A stretch of DNA of 64,000 nt from Lepidonotus clava (lineage: Eukaryota > Annelida > Polychaeta > Phyllodocida > Polynoidae). This document shows, one piece after another, positions 21,747-33,300 of this stretch (position 1 is the stretch's first letter; each line of letters begins with the position of its first letter). The notes under the pieces are model-generated. The model was given only the letters and a program-made list of their open reading frames with translations. It ran no database searches and had not been told where the DNA came from. The stretch lies in contig OW387133.1 of NCBI GenBank assembly GCA_936440205.1, positions 11,870,001 to 11,934,000 of the forward strand. Direction: 5' to 3'. Made by a program: the position numbers and the translations under genes.

Positions 21747-23630
21747 ATGAAGTGGCTAGTGCTGTTCGTATTAGCTATAATAGGGGGCATTAGGGGAGTG
21801 CATAACGACTCCAGCCCACCTGAAGGGCTAGCCCCTAACGCTGAAGTGATAGCTTTAGAACAATATGGAGTAGTGTTAAAACCAGGGAAGTTAATGTCCA
21901 CCGCGGATATAACACACGTCCGACAAGGCTTCCTAATCACTATTCCAAGGAGGCGCTCCTTCAACAAAGCTACCTTTGGCCAAGTCTGTCACCGATATCT
22001 ACAGGGAGGAGACGCCCTCGATCGGGCCTGCTACCATATCAGGTCGCTGGTCAATTGGATGGATCAGACGTCGCAAGCGCTTAAGGGTCGGTACCGGGAA
22101 GTTCTTAATGAAACCTTAAGTTCCCTAATAAAGAACACTCAACAAGACCTTCAAAATCAAGAGTCGGAATTAAATCCAGGTGGAAGGGTCAAGAGAATGA
22201 AGAAGTTGCCCACAATGCTGGACGATCCAGGATGGCCGACCTTTCCTCTTCCAACCTCATGGAATCAAGGGCTGGCAGCTGATGTCAAATATAACAGGGA
22301 ATTGATTAAAGTATTGCAAGAATCTTCGGACCAAATGATCGAAGACTTGGCTCTGATGAATGAAAAACATGACGAGGCTGTGGAAAGGGTTAACCATGTC
22401 GTGATAGGCCTACTGGACAATCTAAGATCACTAAATAAGGCACACAACACGACTCGCCGAAGGATGAAACTCGTGCAACATAAAGTGGATTGGATGGAAC
22501 TGTACCTGAATATGATACCGGTCGCTCTAGAAGACAAGCTAGGAGAGATGGTGTATCTTCAACTGATGGTAGAGCAAACTCGCATGTTCAGGAAAGGTGT
22601 ACAGCGCCTGACGCGGGGCCAGCTGACTATGGACTTGGTGCCCCGCCAATATATGGTCGGAGCGGTCCAGGAAGTTAACAGATATCTAAAGGGGATCCAC
22701 CCCAGGTTCCATGTCGCGTTCACAGATCCTTCCTTCTATTACGAGAACAGTCAACCCTCGTTCAAATTCGATGAAACCACTCAGGAATTAATAGTGTATG
22801 TAAGGGTGCCAGTGGTGGCTGACGAACATTTGTTCAGGGTCTATGAAGTACTAACTTTTCCTGTGCCAGTGACAGTTAGAGGGCGACTCAAGAAGGACGC
22901 TCTCCAAATTGTTAATCTACCCAAAAGTGTCGCCATGTCCATGTCCCGCCAGTATTACGTACCATTGGCTAGTGGCAGTTGGTCAGGTTGTTATGGACAG
23001 ACCATCACGCTCTGTAAGGATCTACCCTATATGAAAAAGATTACAGACAACACCTGCACTGCTGCGCTACTGAGGCGCGACGACTTAGCGATCCAAGAAA
23101 AATGTGAGCTGGACTATCTACTGGAAGCAGACTTTGGAGAGATGGCAGTGTACCTAGACGACGGAGATATGCTAGTGGTCAGCGCCGACACCCGAGGCCA
23201 AATGATTTGCAGAAACCAGCCTGCGGTCGGAGTGAACATAGAAAATTATGCAAGGGTTCAGGTGGAATGCGACTGTGCATTCCAAACACAAGGAGCATGG
23301 ATACCGTATAGCTTGCGAAATTGTGACCGGCACACCAGAATCACCACGGTTGTGTACCCACATAATGACCTGTTGGAAGCAGCAAGTCGTGTGAAGGGGT
23401 GGGACATGAATTTCACAACGTCCAAAAACGAACCCACTATGTTAGAGTCAGACCCTATCCCTGAAACAATTAGGAAAGACCTGCTGGAAATCGAGGAAAG
23501 CCTGAAGGTCAAAATACCTGTAACCTCCTTGGCCAAACGAATACAAAAACACCGTAAAGACTTGGCCAAGGGTATCAAGAAAGCGACTGACCGTTACGAG
23601 GTAGAGAAACACGCCCGTGGTTCTCTATAG
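21747..23630 (+). CDS. Envelope-like protein, baculovirus F / errantivirus Env type
   Basis: 627 codons. It starts with a hydrophobic signal-like segment (WLVLFVLAIIGGIRG). A furin-type RVKR at about residues 147-150 would divide a short N-terminal from a long C-terminal part. Behind it lie long helices with heptad-like spacing (about 165-260), then the pattern seen in baculovirus F and insect errantivirus Env: a G-x-L-x-x-x-L-x-P block, a beta-rich 'vyVRVPVVADEHLFRVYEVL' stretch and a Cys-rich region (GCYGQTITLCKDLPY, CTAAL, KCEL, VECDCAF). In those families the protein sits on the particle surface and drives membrane fusion. The family call is by pattern, not by search. Confidence 0.68.
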   Translation: MKWLVLFVLAIIGGIRGVHNDSSPPEGLAPNAEVIALEQYGVVLKPGKLMSTADITHVRQGFLITIPRRRSFNKATFGQVCHRYLQGGDALDRACYHIRSLVNWMDQTSQALKGRYREVLNETLSSLIKNTQQDLQNQESELNPGGRVKRMKKLPTMLDDPGWPTFPLPTSWNQGLAADVKYNRELIKVLQESSDQMIEDLALMNEKHDEAVERVNHVVIGLLDNLRSLNKAHNTTRRRMKLVQHKVDWMELYLNMIPVALEDKLGEMVYLQLMVEQTRMFRKGVQRLTRGQLTMDLVPRQYMVGAVQEVNRYLKGIHPRFHVAFTDPSFYYENSQPSFKFDETTQELIVYVRVPVVADEHLFRVYEVLTFPVPVTVRGRLKKDALQIVNLPKSVAMSMSRQYYVPLASGSWSGCYGQTITLCKDLPYMKKITDNTCTAALLRRDDLAIQEKCELDYLLEADFGEMAVYLDDGDMLVVSADTRGQMICRNQPAVGVNIENYARVQVECDCAFQTQGAWIPYSLRNCDRHTRITTVVYPHNDLLEAASRVKGWDMNFTTSKNEPTMLESDPIPETIRKDLLEIEESLKVKIPVTSLAKRIQKHRKDLAKGIKKATDRYEVEKHARGSL

Positions 23631-23674
23631 GTAACTTCGGAGGCGGTTTTGGTCTCCTCACCATCTTCTGCATA

Positions 23675-24505
23675 GTGGTAGCTGTGACAATTATTGGATG
23701 TATCCTTTGGAAGTGCTGGCGGAACCATCAAGGCAAGGCTGCCCTAGCCGGACTAACCATGACTTTACCTCGGGCCATGGCCTTGGAGATGGCGGACCCG
23801 GAGAAACTGTTGCACCGTGAAAAGGCACTAACTGGGTGTCCAGACGCGACCGCCAACCCCACTGCAGTGGCAGTGCTTGCTATATTATTAGCAGTACTAG
23901 TCATCGCTATAGTGGTCCTCGTGTGGCGAAAGTGGAGATATATCAGAAGGAAGACTGTGGATGGACTGTATGTACAGTTTGCCAACCCACATATGATAGA
24001 GACAATCTTTCTGGGGGAACTGGCCATGCCTTCAGACCACACTTATACGGAGGGCTATGTGCTCATTAGGGATCTACTGGTGACCCAGCTGTGTCTGAAA
24101 TATACTCTGACAGTTACCTGGGGGGCGCAGCTGATGGGAGCAGCGACTAGACCTGGACAACATCCATCTAGGGTACCACTACCAGACACCCTGAGGGTAT
24201 CTAAGAAACTAGCCCGTCTAATGATGAGTAATTTAAAATACAATACCAGGGCCAGACTACTGAGATATTCCTCAGGGCTAGCCACTCCTGTACCCATGGG
24301 AGTACCGCGCCTCATCGACGCAGGCTGGTCCGATGTCGGAGCGGACTGGCCTCAACCGGTGATGGGACATGGAACAATGCCTAACGCTCCTCCTAGATCG
24401 ACCACGCCCACCTCAACAGCGACCGGAACGGGATCTGCCCGAAAGACAGTAAAGCCAGGGACATCCGAAATAGATCCAGGAACGGTTTATGAAGTTATCA
24501 TATGA
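23675..24505 (+). CDS. Membrane-segment ORF after env
   Basis: An open frame of 276 codons (first ATG at 23759). Two hydrophobic segments are visible, VAVTIIGCILW at its start and a longer AVAVLAILLAVLVIAIVVLVW at about residues 65-88, each followed by basic residues as in single-pass membrane anchors. The rest is soluble with a Thr/Pro-rich tail. Its place directly behind the env-like ORF points to an envelope-associated membrane protein. No named family. Confidence 0.45.
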   Translation: MVAVTIIGCILWKCWRNHQGKAALAGLTMTLPRAMALEMADPEKLLHREKALTGCPDATANPTAVAVLAILLAVLVIAIVVLVWRKWRYIRRKTVDGLYVQFANPHMIETIFLGELAMPSDHTYTEGYVLIRDLLVTQLCLKYTLTVTWGAQLMGAATRPGQHPSRVPLPDTLRVSKKLARLMMSNLKYNTRARLLRYSSGLATPVPMGVPRLIDAGWSDVGADWPQPVMGHGTMPNAPPRSTTPTSTATGTGSARKTVKPGTSEIDPGTVYEVII

Positions 24506-27500
24506 CAATGTAACGAGTGTTAAGACCTGACCTAGTGCTGTACAGGTAAAATTGGTGAATTAATAACACAAAGGTACGAATACTAAAACTAAGATGTTAC
24601 AGGAAGTTCGCTGGACAATACCTGTTTGGGTAGGTAGGGTTCTGTTGACTAACCTGATCAATAAGGATTCACCAGCCAGGGAAACCTGGGTCGGGTAGGC
24701 TGGTCCAACCGTCTCTCTATGGACCCATGGGTTATCTAAATTTCTCTCAAGTCGAGTGTCCCATGCCCGGTAGCCTAGCTCAACACTCTCATTGTTATCG
24801 ATTTGGCACATCTTTTAAAGTAGGGAACCATTTGGAACCGATCCTAGTGTCGCGAAATTTTAGCATTTAAAAAGATACTCAAAATTCTGTATAAAACCTA
24901 AGACCAAAGACCAATGCTCCCAACGAGCGAAGTGAACTTCCCCAAGCAAGTACCATCTACACCTGACCCCTGTGCTGTTGTTACCGCTAGGATCGGGCTG
25001 CAGTACAGGAGTCACTTGGGGAACGCCACTGTCTATTCTTTAGCATGCTTACATATATAATCTTCTCAAAGATGAGGGGGCTGCACAAGCAGCAGGAGCC
25101 TGCCCACAGGCCTGGTGTCAGTGGTGCCTGACAGGAGGCAGGACGTTGGGGTTACGCGTCACTGACGCTGCGAAGGGCACTGGGGTGGACGCCCGACCAT
25201 GGCAGTCACTATGCCCCGGGTGGATTGGCTCCTGACAAGCGGTCTCTTCATCACAAAAAAATCGACGAATAGAAAGAAATTTACCTAAAAAACTGAATAT
25301 ATAAAGCAACCCAATATTCATTTAACTAAGAGCCCTTCCTCAGGGAATTCTGGGCAAGTTGTGATGAGAACATATGAACGCAGAATAGTTAGTAACATTC
25401 TCGGGGGGAACGCTCCGTGACAGCACACGAGAGTACCTTATACGTGGCTCGTTTGCTTCTGGTATGGGCGCGCTGCGACGGGCAAGGATATGTACAATTC
25501 CTACCAAGGCGTGCTATATTCAGAAATTATAACGGAGGTCACAAGGAAAGGTAGTTACGGGACAACGGTGAACTGGTGACATTCACAGGGTGATCGGCTC
25601 TCTCTCTTACCATATCGCGACTCCCTCAGACTGGACAAGCCATCCCTGGGGCGGGAGAAGCCGTAGCAAAAACCCACAAGGCGGTGGAGCGAGGTGCTGT
25701 CCTTATTAATAGCCCCATCGTCTTGGTTATGTGTAAATGGCCGCCGGATCATCGTATGTCTTAAGTCGAGGGATCCTGACTTTACCATAAAGTCAGGATC
25801 CAACGAAAACAAGTATCAAAAAGAAAGAGAATAATGAACAACTGCCCAAAAAGTACAAGACTAAGTTATTTAGGCCATGTTTAGACCAGTTTTAACCGGG
25901 TCTGAGGCAAAACGGCAAGAAGTCAAGTTTCGACCCGGGTAAATTAGAAATAATTAAAATTAATAAAGAAGACGTGCGGCTTCAGAGTTGACCGCCGTCG
26001 AGAAAAAAAAAAAAAAAATGAAATACTAGTCTTGACCGCCGTCGTGGCGCTAAAAAGTAACTGGGTCTCCGCTCAACAGCTGAGCTGAAGAAGGGGGACA
26101 CGGTCTACTAATTCCCTAACGAACGACTGCAAAAAACTTAGTTGACACCCAGAGCTAATAGTCTACCCAATCTATTAGAAAGAAACTAAAATTCTAAGGT
26201 TGTCTTTAGTACTAACACATTCCTGCCCCGCGTGCGCATAGTTAGGATAAGCTGGGGGCGGAGTTTTTTCAGGAGTAGTCTTGACTCTCCACAAGAAAAA
26301 CGGGCATAGACCTGAACAAGAAGACGGGTTTAACCTGATACTATACTTCAGCAAAAGCCCGGACTAGGTGCTGTCTGGAAGTGATGATCTAAAGAGATGC
26401 ATTTAAATGTCTCTATAATTTAAAGGGGGGGTAGGCTGCATATTAAAAAGAAGTATGCAGTTTGCTCCCAATTATAACAATGGGAAACTCGGTGCTGCCC
26501 ATTCTGGTCCTATGAGTGGGAAGGTACCGACAAACCACGTGTAACTAATGAGGACCGGGAATCAGATCAGAAATGAACCTGAATCTGAGACCCGATCCTC
26601 TAGTGATAACTAATGAGGAACGAATAATCTCAACCTCCTTTGTACAGTTAGTACTTAATGTCCTTTAATGACATTTATACCTTACGGAATGAAACGCTAC
26701 CCCCACCGCTTGTCATGTTGGTTTTCCCCATGTGATGTAAAGTATAGGGTAGACAGTAGAGTGTTACTGTTAACATAGGTATAATATCTATTCAGTGAAC
26801 CGTTTGGAGTTAAGGGCGCACCTGTTTGTCTCGTTAAAAGGGCGCCACTACCCAATATAAAGTGGAACTCGGTCTTCAAACCCCAGATTGAACATAGGGG
26901 GTGAACGCCGAGCTACCACCTGTAACTAACAAGGAAGGGAAGGACTTTGTCTTAATATAACCATTCAATGAGAACAAACTCTGGTTGAAGTTGCACTTCA
27001 CAAAAATGAAGTCGGTTATGACTGAACAGCTATCACCCTTGGGGGGGTGTTAATTTGTTTACATATAAACCCTTGGAGTGTATTGGAAAATTATTCTAAC
27101 ACAATGTACATAAAGTGTGTTGTCAATAGTATTGACTCTTGGAAAACCAAAATAAATTCTTAAGTAAATCACCAAAGACCCAGTTCCTATCATTATTCTT
27201 ATCTCCTCATGTGGTCTGTGAGAAAGTCCAAAACGTGTGAGTTTTGCATCACATTTCGGACACTCGTGAGATCCTGAAAATGCACATTTTCATGGCAACT
27301 GAGCCCAGAACGATGTGTGTAACCGTTCCCACATAACGCGCAGAGATATCACTGTTTGAGATGTTTGGTAATCTTTGCTGCGGATTTTGGTCCTTTTCTA
27401 GCTCTTAATAAGGACACCGTTCCCTCTCTCACAATGACACATCCAGAATCTTCGTCCGAGAGTTCATTCAGTGTCCTGGAGGCTTCATCACGGTCTCCTC

Positions 27501-28876
27501 ACAGTAATATTTTTTCCTCTTCTGGACGATTCTGTACAATATTACTCACTATAAAATTTATTCTAACACTATGACACTGACGACGTCTTGTCGTTAGACT
27601 CAACATGGGAAGGGCATTGGTGGTTCTTACCACTCCCTCTCAAACTTACCTTGGAGTCGCCAACAATTCGTTGAACGGCTCCACCTGTGGTGTCGCCTCA
27701 CGTGGCCGACACGTCAATCTTTCCAGTACCCTGTAAGGGGAACTACTCATCAAAGAATTCTGTCACAGCCAATCTAATGCTGGGCAGTCTGGACCAAAAT
27801 ACTTGGTCACCTACTGTCACTCTAAACTTACCAGGTGAACACCCTAGGAAGCGTTTGTTACCTAGGGCACCCCATGTGAATTGTTTCCAATGTAGACATT
27901 TACACTAATGTCCTGTACGAATAGCGACTAAACAAAGAATTCTGTTACAGCAAATCTAGTGTTGTACAACGCAGACCGGAATCTCTGGTCACCCATACCT
28001 GATTCCACATGTGCAGTGTCAGTCCCCAACAGTTAATAGTATCAAATAATATCAGAATACCAATACGATACAAATCACCCACACTCCAGGAAGCTTAACT
28101 TAAATCGGTAATGTCAACAAACCGCTAGTCAGAAAAACCCTCTATTATCGCCCAACCACGCGCGAGGTAAAATGCTTGATCATGTTCGCCTAAACAATCC
28201 TCCCACTAAAATTATATAGCCTGACGCTTTTCAGTGCCAACCGTGTCACATTGCTTTATTTACATCACCCTAACATACCGCAGGACCTGGAAAAGATAAT
28301 AAGTTTAGTACGCCAGATCCTAGTTCTCAGCCCGCGTCCACCATCTTGAAACCAAAAGTAAACACTAGGTGGCCGCCCATACTACCCGTTACAAAAATCA
28401 CCAGCGAAACACAGTTTCTGGTTCCGGGAGTGACATCAGCTTCCGGAATACGACAACGTGAAGGCGGACTGAGAAAATTGGCGAAGAAATCCTGACCAAC
28501 AATCTCCTTAAAATTCAACAGTTAGTAGCCTACCTAACATGCCAAGAACTGTAGAAAGAAGACCAAACTTACCCGGTCTCGGAGCGGTCCGGACGAAGGG
28601 CCGTCTCTACGAGGAGGGCGGTGTCCGACGACAAGCCAGCAGGGCGGTGAAAATGTCTGTGTTTTCCCATAAGAACAGTCTGGAGCTCCGTCAAAAGTGT
28701 GATCTGCTCCTCTTGGATATATGAACTTAAGTGTACCAATCACTGGCCGGGAATTGGATCGGCAGAATCACTTGGCGAAACCAACCCGGAAAATTAAGTG
28801 TTCTAGGCATAGGCCGGGAATTAAATCATAAAATCACTTGGGAAAATTAATGAAAATCAATATATACAAGAAACCG
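24506..28876. other. Long 3' noncoding region of the LTR element
   Basis: About 4.4 kb without a supported gene. It contains two copies of a GACCGCCGTCG motif (25990-26000, 26034-26044) around an A-run, repeated 'taactaatgagga' segments (26540-26640), an imperfect direct repeat (about 27728-27812 and 27909-27993) and short 'ccgggaatt..atc..cacttgg' repeats at 28748-28850. Composition is mixed and less GC-rich than the gene block. Confidence 0.5.
27728..27993. repeat. Imperfect direct repeat, period about 181 bp
   Basis: Segments starting near 27728 and 27909 share cctgta, caaagaattctgt.acagc.aatcta.tg and ctggtcacc-type blocks in the same order. The copies are clearly diverged. Confidence 0.5.
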
Positions 28877-29617
28877 AGTGCCGACGGTTTAGCGTGCTAC
28901 GACAGGCAGACGGGCGATCAACCGCCCCAACACCCGCGCCCAGCGTCTGATGATCCTGTCTGAAGGTCGGTAGCCGTCCTCCAGCTCACGGAAATCATTC
29001 ACCGTAATGTTGCCGTCGACGACTGTCCGTATGGCGTGGAGCACCCGCCCCGTGTCCGCGGTAGGCACGCCGAACCAATCGTTGGCTCGGCGCACCTCCC
29101 GACTGATTTTGGGTATGAGACGGTTCACCCATTTCTGGAGTGAACCGTCACTGTCAGTAAGAACCCAGCGCTGGACATCAAAACCAGAGGGGGTCGTGAT
29201 CACGAAGGTCGACGGGGCCGGGTGCGACTTCACATTCAAAAAGGCCCGGTTGATGGTCTCGGCGTAGAATTTTGCTGCGGCATCGGAACTAGTATAGAGT
29301 GGAATATACAGTTCTAACTCCTCGTCCCATGTAAGAACGTCCAGCAAATTACACATGACTACCAGGATATCGTCTGGCCACATAACGTGGTGCGCAAACG
29401 CATATCCAGATAGTTCAGCCGTCGAGGCGTCTCGGCAGGAAAACACCACACAGGTGTGCTCCTCACCCGTAAGAAGAAGATCGGGGTACTCTTGAATTCC
29501 ACCCTCTCGGTCTGAGCAAAAGATTGCTACGCGAACCATGGTGGGAGTCGACGAAATAATAAAAAGGGCTAAGCTTGTAAAAGTACGTCCACACGCGATA
29601 AAACAACCGTCGGCACT
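28877..29617. repeat. 13-bp inverted repeat enclosing the antisense ORF
   Basis: AGTGCCGACGGTT at 28877-28889 and its exact reverse complement AACCGTCGGCACT at 29605-29617. The left copy overlaps the stop codon of the antisense ORF; the right copy lies 66 bp upstream of its ATG. Confidence 0.7.
28889..29539 (-). CDS. Antisense ORF of the LTR element, unknown family
   Basis: 216 codons on the strand opposite to gag-pol-env. The start context is CCCACCATGG, close to the optimal animal Kozak sequence, and codon use is GC-rich unlike the AT-rich flanks. The protein alternates strands and helices: MVRVAIFCSDREGGI, PDDILVVMCNLLDVL, STFVITTPSGFDV, and a C-terminal ELEDGYRPSDRIIRRWARVL. This layout faintly recalls SGNH/GDSL hydrolases, but I cannot confirm it. 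Antisense ORFs are known in some plant LTR elements and in HTLV (HBZ). It could also be a captured host gene. Confidence 0.55.
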   Translation of the reverse strand: MVRVAIFCSDREGGIQEYPDLLLTGEEHTCVVFSCRDASTAELSGYAFAHHVMWPDDILVVMCNLLDVLTWDEELELYIPLYTSSDAAAKFYAETINRAFLNVKSHPAPSTFVITTPSGFDVQRWVLTDSDGSLQKWVNRLIPKISREVRRANDWFGVPTADTGRVLHAIRTVVDGNITVNDFRELEDGYRPSDRIIRRWARVLGRLIARLPVVAR

Positions 29618-30700
29618 GATTAAAATGACGTCAAAACGAGGCTAATTTGGGAAACCCCTTTTTGATCCAAAAGATCCAAATTTTGAAATCGGCTAGCATG
29701 ATCAATCCATCGCATAATTTCTTACAAAATCTGTGCTAAACTAAAGCTTAGGTCCCCAACCAACGTAATCAAGCGCCAGAATTAATTCATATCGGCCCAA
29801 AATATCAGGTCGAACCATCAAACTTGCAAATTTGTTCGGAAGAGAAATTTGGCATCCGGGCGCTTCGCGCCTGGAGGAATCAAATCGAGGTCAAACCCTG
29901 GAGGGGAATTCTAGTCAAGCGTCCCACTAAGTACACATGTACTAAGCATGACTGGTGGGCGCGCGACGCGGATGATAATATTTTCTAGACCCAACTGCAG
30001 AATGCTACTAGATTCAATGCAGGGACCTTGTATTTATTGTACATAGTGTTGTTCTGGTTGAAATTTGATTGAAATTTGACACGTATTGTATAATGAACTT
30101 CGTTCGTTCAAAATGTCCGAATCCTCTGTATTGACTTATGTTGTGTTAAAATGTCCTACAATTTGGATTTGATGTGTGCTTGTTACTCTTAAAGGGTTAA
30201 GACAACTTTACATTGTACATATGTTGAGTTCTGTTGACTCGTGTTACAAATTATAAATATCAGAAACTGTATACATATGTACTAAGTCAAAAAACTGACA
30301 ATCATCACTTGATCTGGTCACCTTATGCACGAGTGACACAATTCTTAAACAGACAATAATAGGAGATCTTCCTAAAACCCTTCATGTTCATGAACATTTT
30401 CACTGATCTCAAGTCTTAACATAGACTACTGGAAATGTACTTATGTATTAAGTAAAACTGAATGTATCTTTGTTTACAATCTTCAAATGAACAAAGGAAC
30501 TTGATTATCATCACACTGTGTTGAATGTACCATGAGAGTCAAGGCCACCCCCACATTGGTTTCTTCATGTTAGAAAACAATAATAACAAATATATCCAAT
30601 CATCAAATTTGGAAACGTTATCCCATTTGATTGAAAATTTCCATTCGGTTTGAGCTATGTCGTCCACCTCCTTAAACTCAAACACCTGACCGCCGTCGAA
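29618..30700. other. AT-rich 3' end of the LTR element
   Basis: No ORF of note. The sequence becomes AT-rich toward the 3' LTR. The bases before the LTR (gaccgccgtcgaa) do not form a classical polypurine tract. Confidence 0.5.
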
Positions 30701-31307
30701 TGTACTAATGGCTTAGTACTTTTAATATATTGTCATGTTATATAATCCAACAAGGATCAGGCTTAGCAAGTCTACTTCTAGTCTACTCTTAGAAAGAAAT
30801 ATCTTGCGCTCCTAGCGCCACCTGTTAACCAGTATAAAAGGTGTTGCAAAGTGGGGAGCAGGGAGTTTTAGTGAGAATGTCAGCTAAGTAAGTTTAGCCA
30901 AGGAGTTATACTTGGAGTAAGTACATCGGCTCCGTGTAACAGACTGGAGTTTACCAATACCCATTCCCTCGGACATAGGATTGTGATAGAGCTGAGTACT
31001 AGAATGGTCTAGAAGGTGTTGGAGCAACTCGTGTTCTAAATGTGGTTGATTGCTGATAGGAGATGGGAGGTGGACTGATGAAGACTTATACATGGTGGCT
31101 TTGACTCGGGATGAGATGTTTATTGAATAAAAACCCTTTCATATTAAGAAGCTCCCTCATCGTTCATTTCTTTTGAACTATTGGGAAGTGAACGGACAAA
31201 CTTTAAACGCAGTCTGAATTACTCAGGCATTCTGGAAAAACAACTCATGAAGACTTGGATATACACGAACCTTACGCAGTCTTAAATCAAACATTAACAA
31301 TAGTTCA
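30701..31307 (+). repeat. 3' LTR
   Basis: 607 bp, same length and ends as 11537-12143 and nearly identical to it. AATAAA at 31126-31131 would serve as the poly(A) signal of the element's RNA. Confidence 0.92.
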
Positions 31308-31889
31308 AACCATTGAAAATACAAAATATCTTAACTTAAAATACGATCTTATAGTTACATATGGTGTTAAATACCCCATAGGTTAGTAACCGCATGATTG
31401 TAAATATAAACTCAAGTAGTATACCTCATTTTAAGATTATGATTAAGGCAGTGTGAAACGCCCCCTATAGATTTCATGCACACCAGCAATCCAGATAATT
31501 AGTAAATATACATTAGTTCAGGTGCCTACGTGGTTCATTGTTTGCCGTTTTAAGATATTATCTGCAGGCAAATGGATCATAAAAGATCCATTGATGTGCA
31601 CCTAATGGTGGCAGATGTGACTGTCGAGAGCTCACTAAGAGAGACTTGGAAGCAATACTTCATAGAATTGTTTCCTATGACCTTTGCGTCAAAGCTAAAT
31701 GCCAGAGGACTAATCAGTAGCAGACATAGCATGATTCTATGATCGCGCGCATGAGCTATAGATCCAAGGACGCATAGACAACCTATAAAAGGAAGTGTTA
31801 TCCTGCAGCATAATGGGCATAATTTGCAGACACATTATTTATTTAACTCTTTGTGTTCAGCTCGTTTTTCTTTGGCTGCTTTTTTTGTG

Positions 31890-31905
31890 TGGGGGGGGGG
31901 GGGGG
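31890..31905. repeat. Poly-G tract
   Basis: A run of G residues following tgtgt in AT-rich DNA. Simple sequence. Confidence 0.8.
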
Positions 31906-32554
31906 ATATTATAAATTTGATTAGCAAGTTACACTTGTAGGTGTAGTAATTACCGGAATTATTCTGTATTAATTGTGCCTTTTAGAAAAGTTTTGTAGGG
32001 TAGATAGAACATGCAGAACTCATTGGGCCTATACATGATAGGCCTAAAAGGCGCGGCACAAGAGGAGAGACTTAATCCTGTAGGCCCGATGACTTGTCAT
32101 CATATCAGGGTATGTGCCTCAAAAGGACGCTTCATCGAAATGTCACACATATCACAGTAGGTACACCATTAGGTTTAACCTTTATCAACCTAGAGAGCGA
32201 AGAATTAACAAAAAATAACTTGTGGTTTAGCATTGATCATACTTGGGGGGTGTAATAGGTTGAATACCCTCTAAGCAGAGGAGGAAATTGCAGGGAGCAT
32301 GTTTCTTATTTTTGGTCATCGTATAAGGTGTTCCGCTTGACCAATGGAATATGCTATGTAGCCGAGGCCTAGATCTACTGTTATCCCAGTCGACCATGAC
32401 ATAAAACATGCTCAATATATGGTTTTCCAGCTCTAGGTGTGCGCTCGGCCAACCAAAGGTCATATACATTAGTTCTCGTATGGTCTGTAAATCAAGGCAA
32501 AGTGTGGTCCCAAGGCGACTGCAGACACAGGCCATCCCTATCCCTGATCCTCTC

Positions 32555-32704
32555 CAGGGGCGGACCCAGGAATTTGTAGAGGGGGGGGGCCCAAAAACAT
32601 GAATGTACGGGGGGGTGGGCCCCCCATCAAACATGATTTAACAGGGCAAGGGGGGGGGGGGGCCAAGGCCCGTCCGGCCCCCCCCCCCCCTGGATCCGCC
32701 CCTG
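32555..32704. mobile_element. MITE of the CAGGGGCGGATCCAGG family, copy 2
   Basis: 150 bp. It starts CAGGGGCGGACCCAGG and ends CCTGGATCCGCCCCTG, inverted copies. A 5-bp direct repeat CTCTC lies on both sides (32550-32554, 32705-32709). The interior is G- and C-run rich. Non-coding. Confidence 0.8.
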
Positions 32705-33255
32705 CTCTCATCCCCTTCCATCCCCACCATCCCCTAGGGTCTGATGATTTATTCAATTACCAACAGTGCACATTTCCGGTGGGAAGCGGAAGCGTCGCGG
32801 TTTTCCGGCACTTCATTGACATTCTGGTCTAGACCTGGCCAATGCCTAGGGCTGCCTTCCTTCCCCTCGCCAGGCCCGTGGCAGAACTGCCGAAGAGACT
32901 CCCCCAATGAGTGATTTCCCCAATGCTGGATTTGCAAGCGCACCGCGCCTGGCTTAGAAAGGGCCCTTAGGGCGATGAGGTATTGGGAAAGAAGCCAGCA
33001 AAGGGACTGTACCATGCAGGCACATTCCACGTTATGTCACTCCAGATATATGCTGCTAAAGTTCATGCCTTCTGTGCCCTTGTACCTTTTATAGCTTATT
33101 GCAATTGTGCAATAACTGCACTAGGGTATAAAATTGCCATAACCTTTATAACGTATTACAAAACGTGGGTTTTTAAGTTGAAGGAAACAAATATGAAAGT
33201 GTTATAAGCATGGATAAACTGGCTACATCAAATACAATTGGGGCTTTACTACACG

Positions 33256-33257
<2 letters not shown>

Positions 33258-33294
<37 letters not shown>

Positions 33295-33300
33295 TATATA
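33258..33300. repeat. (TA)n microsatellite
   Basis: Alternating TA with one interruption (aaatatata). Confidence 0.9.

Larger units (their letters stand above)
11537..31307 (+). mobile_element. Ty3/Gypsy LTR retrotransposon with envelope ORF, 19.8 kb
   Basis: Two 607-bp LTRs (11537-12143 and 30701-31307), each starting TGTACTAATG and ending ATAGTTCA, enclose 18.6 kb. A 4-bp direct repeat AACC (11533-11536, 31308-31311) marks the target duplication. The order is gag, pol (protease, RT, RNase H, integrase), two overlapping accessory ORFs, a baculovirus-F-like envelope ORF, a membrane-segment ORF, long noncoding DNA with an antisense ORF, then the 3' LTR. RT, RNase H and integrase order and motifs put it in Ty3/Gypsy (Metaviridae). 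The LTRs differ at about one position by eye, so insertion was recent. Gag and pol look largely whole. The element is far longer than the usual 5-9 kb. Confidence 0.93.
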
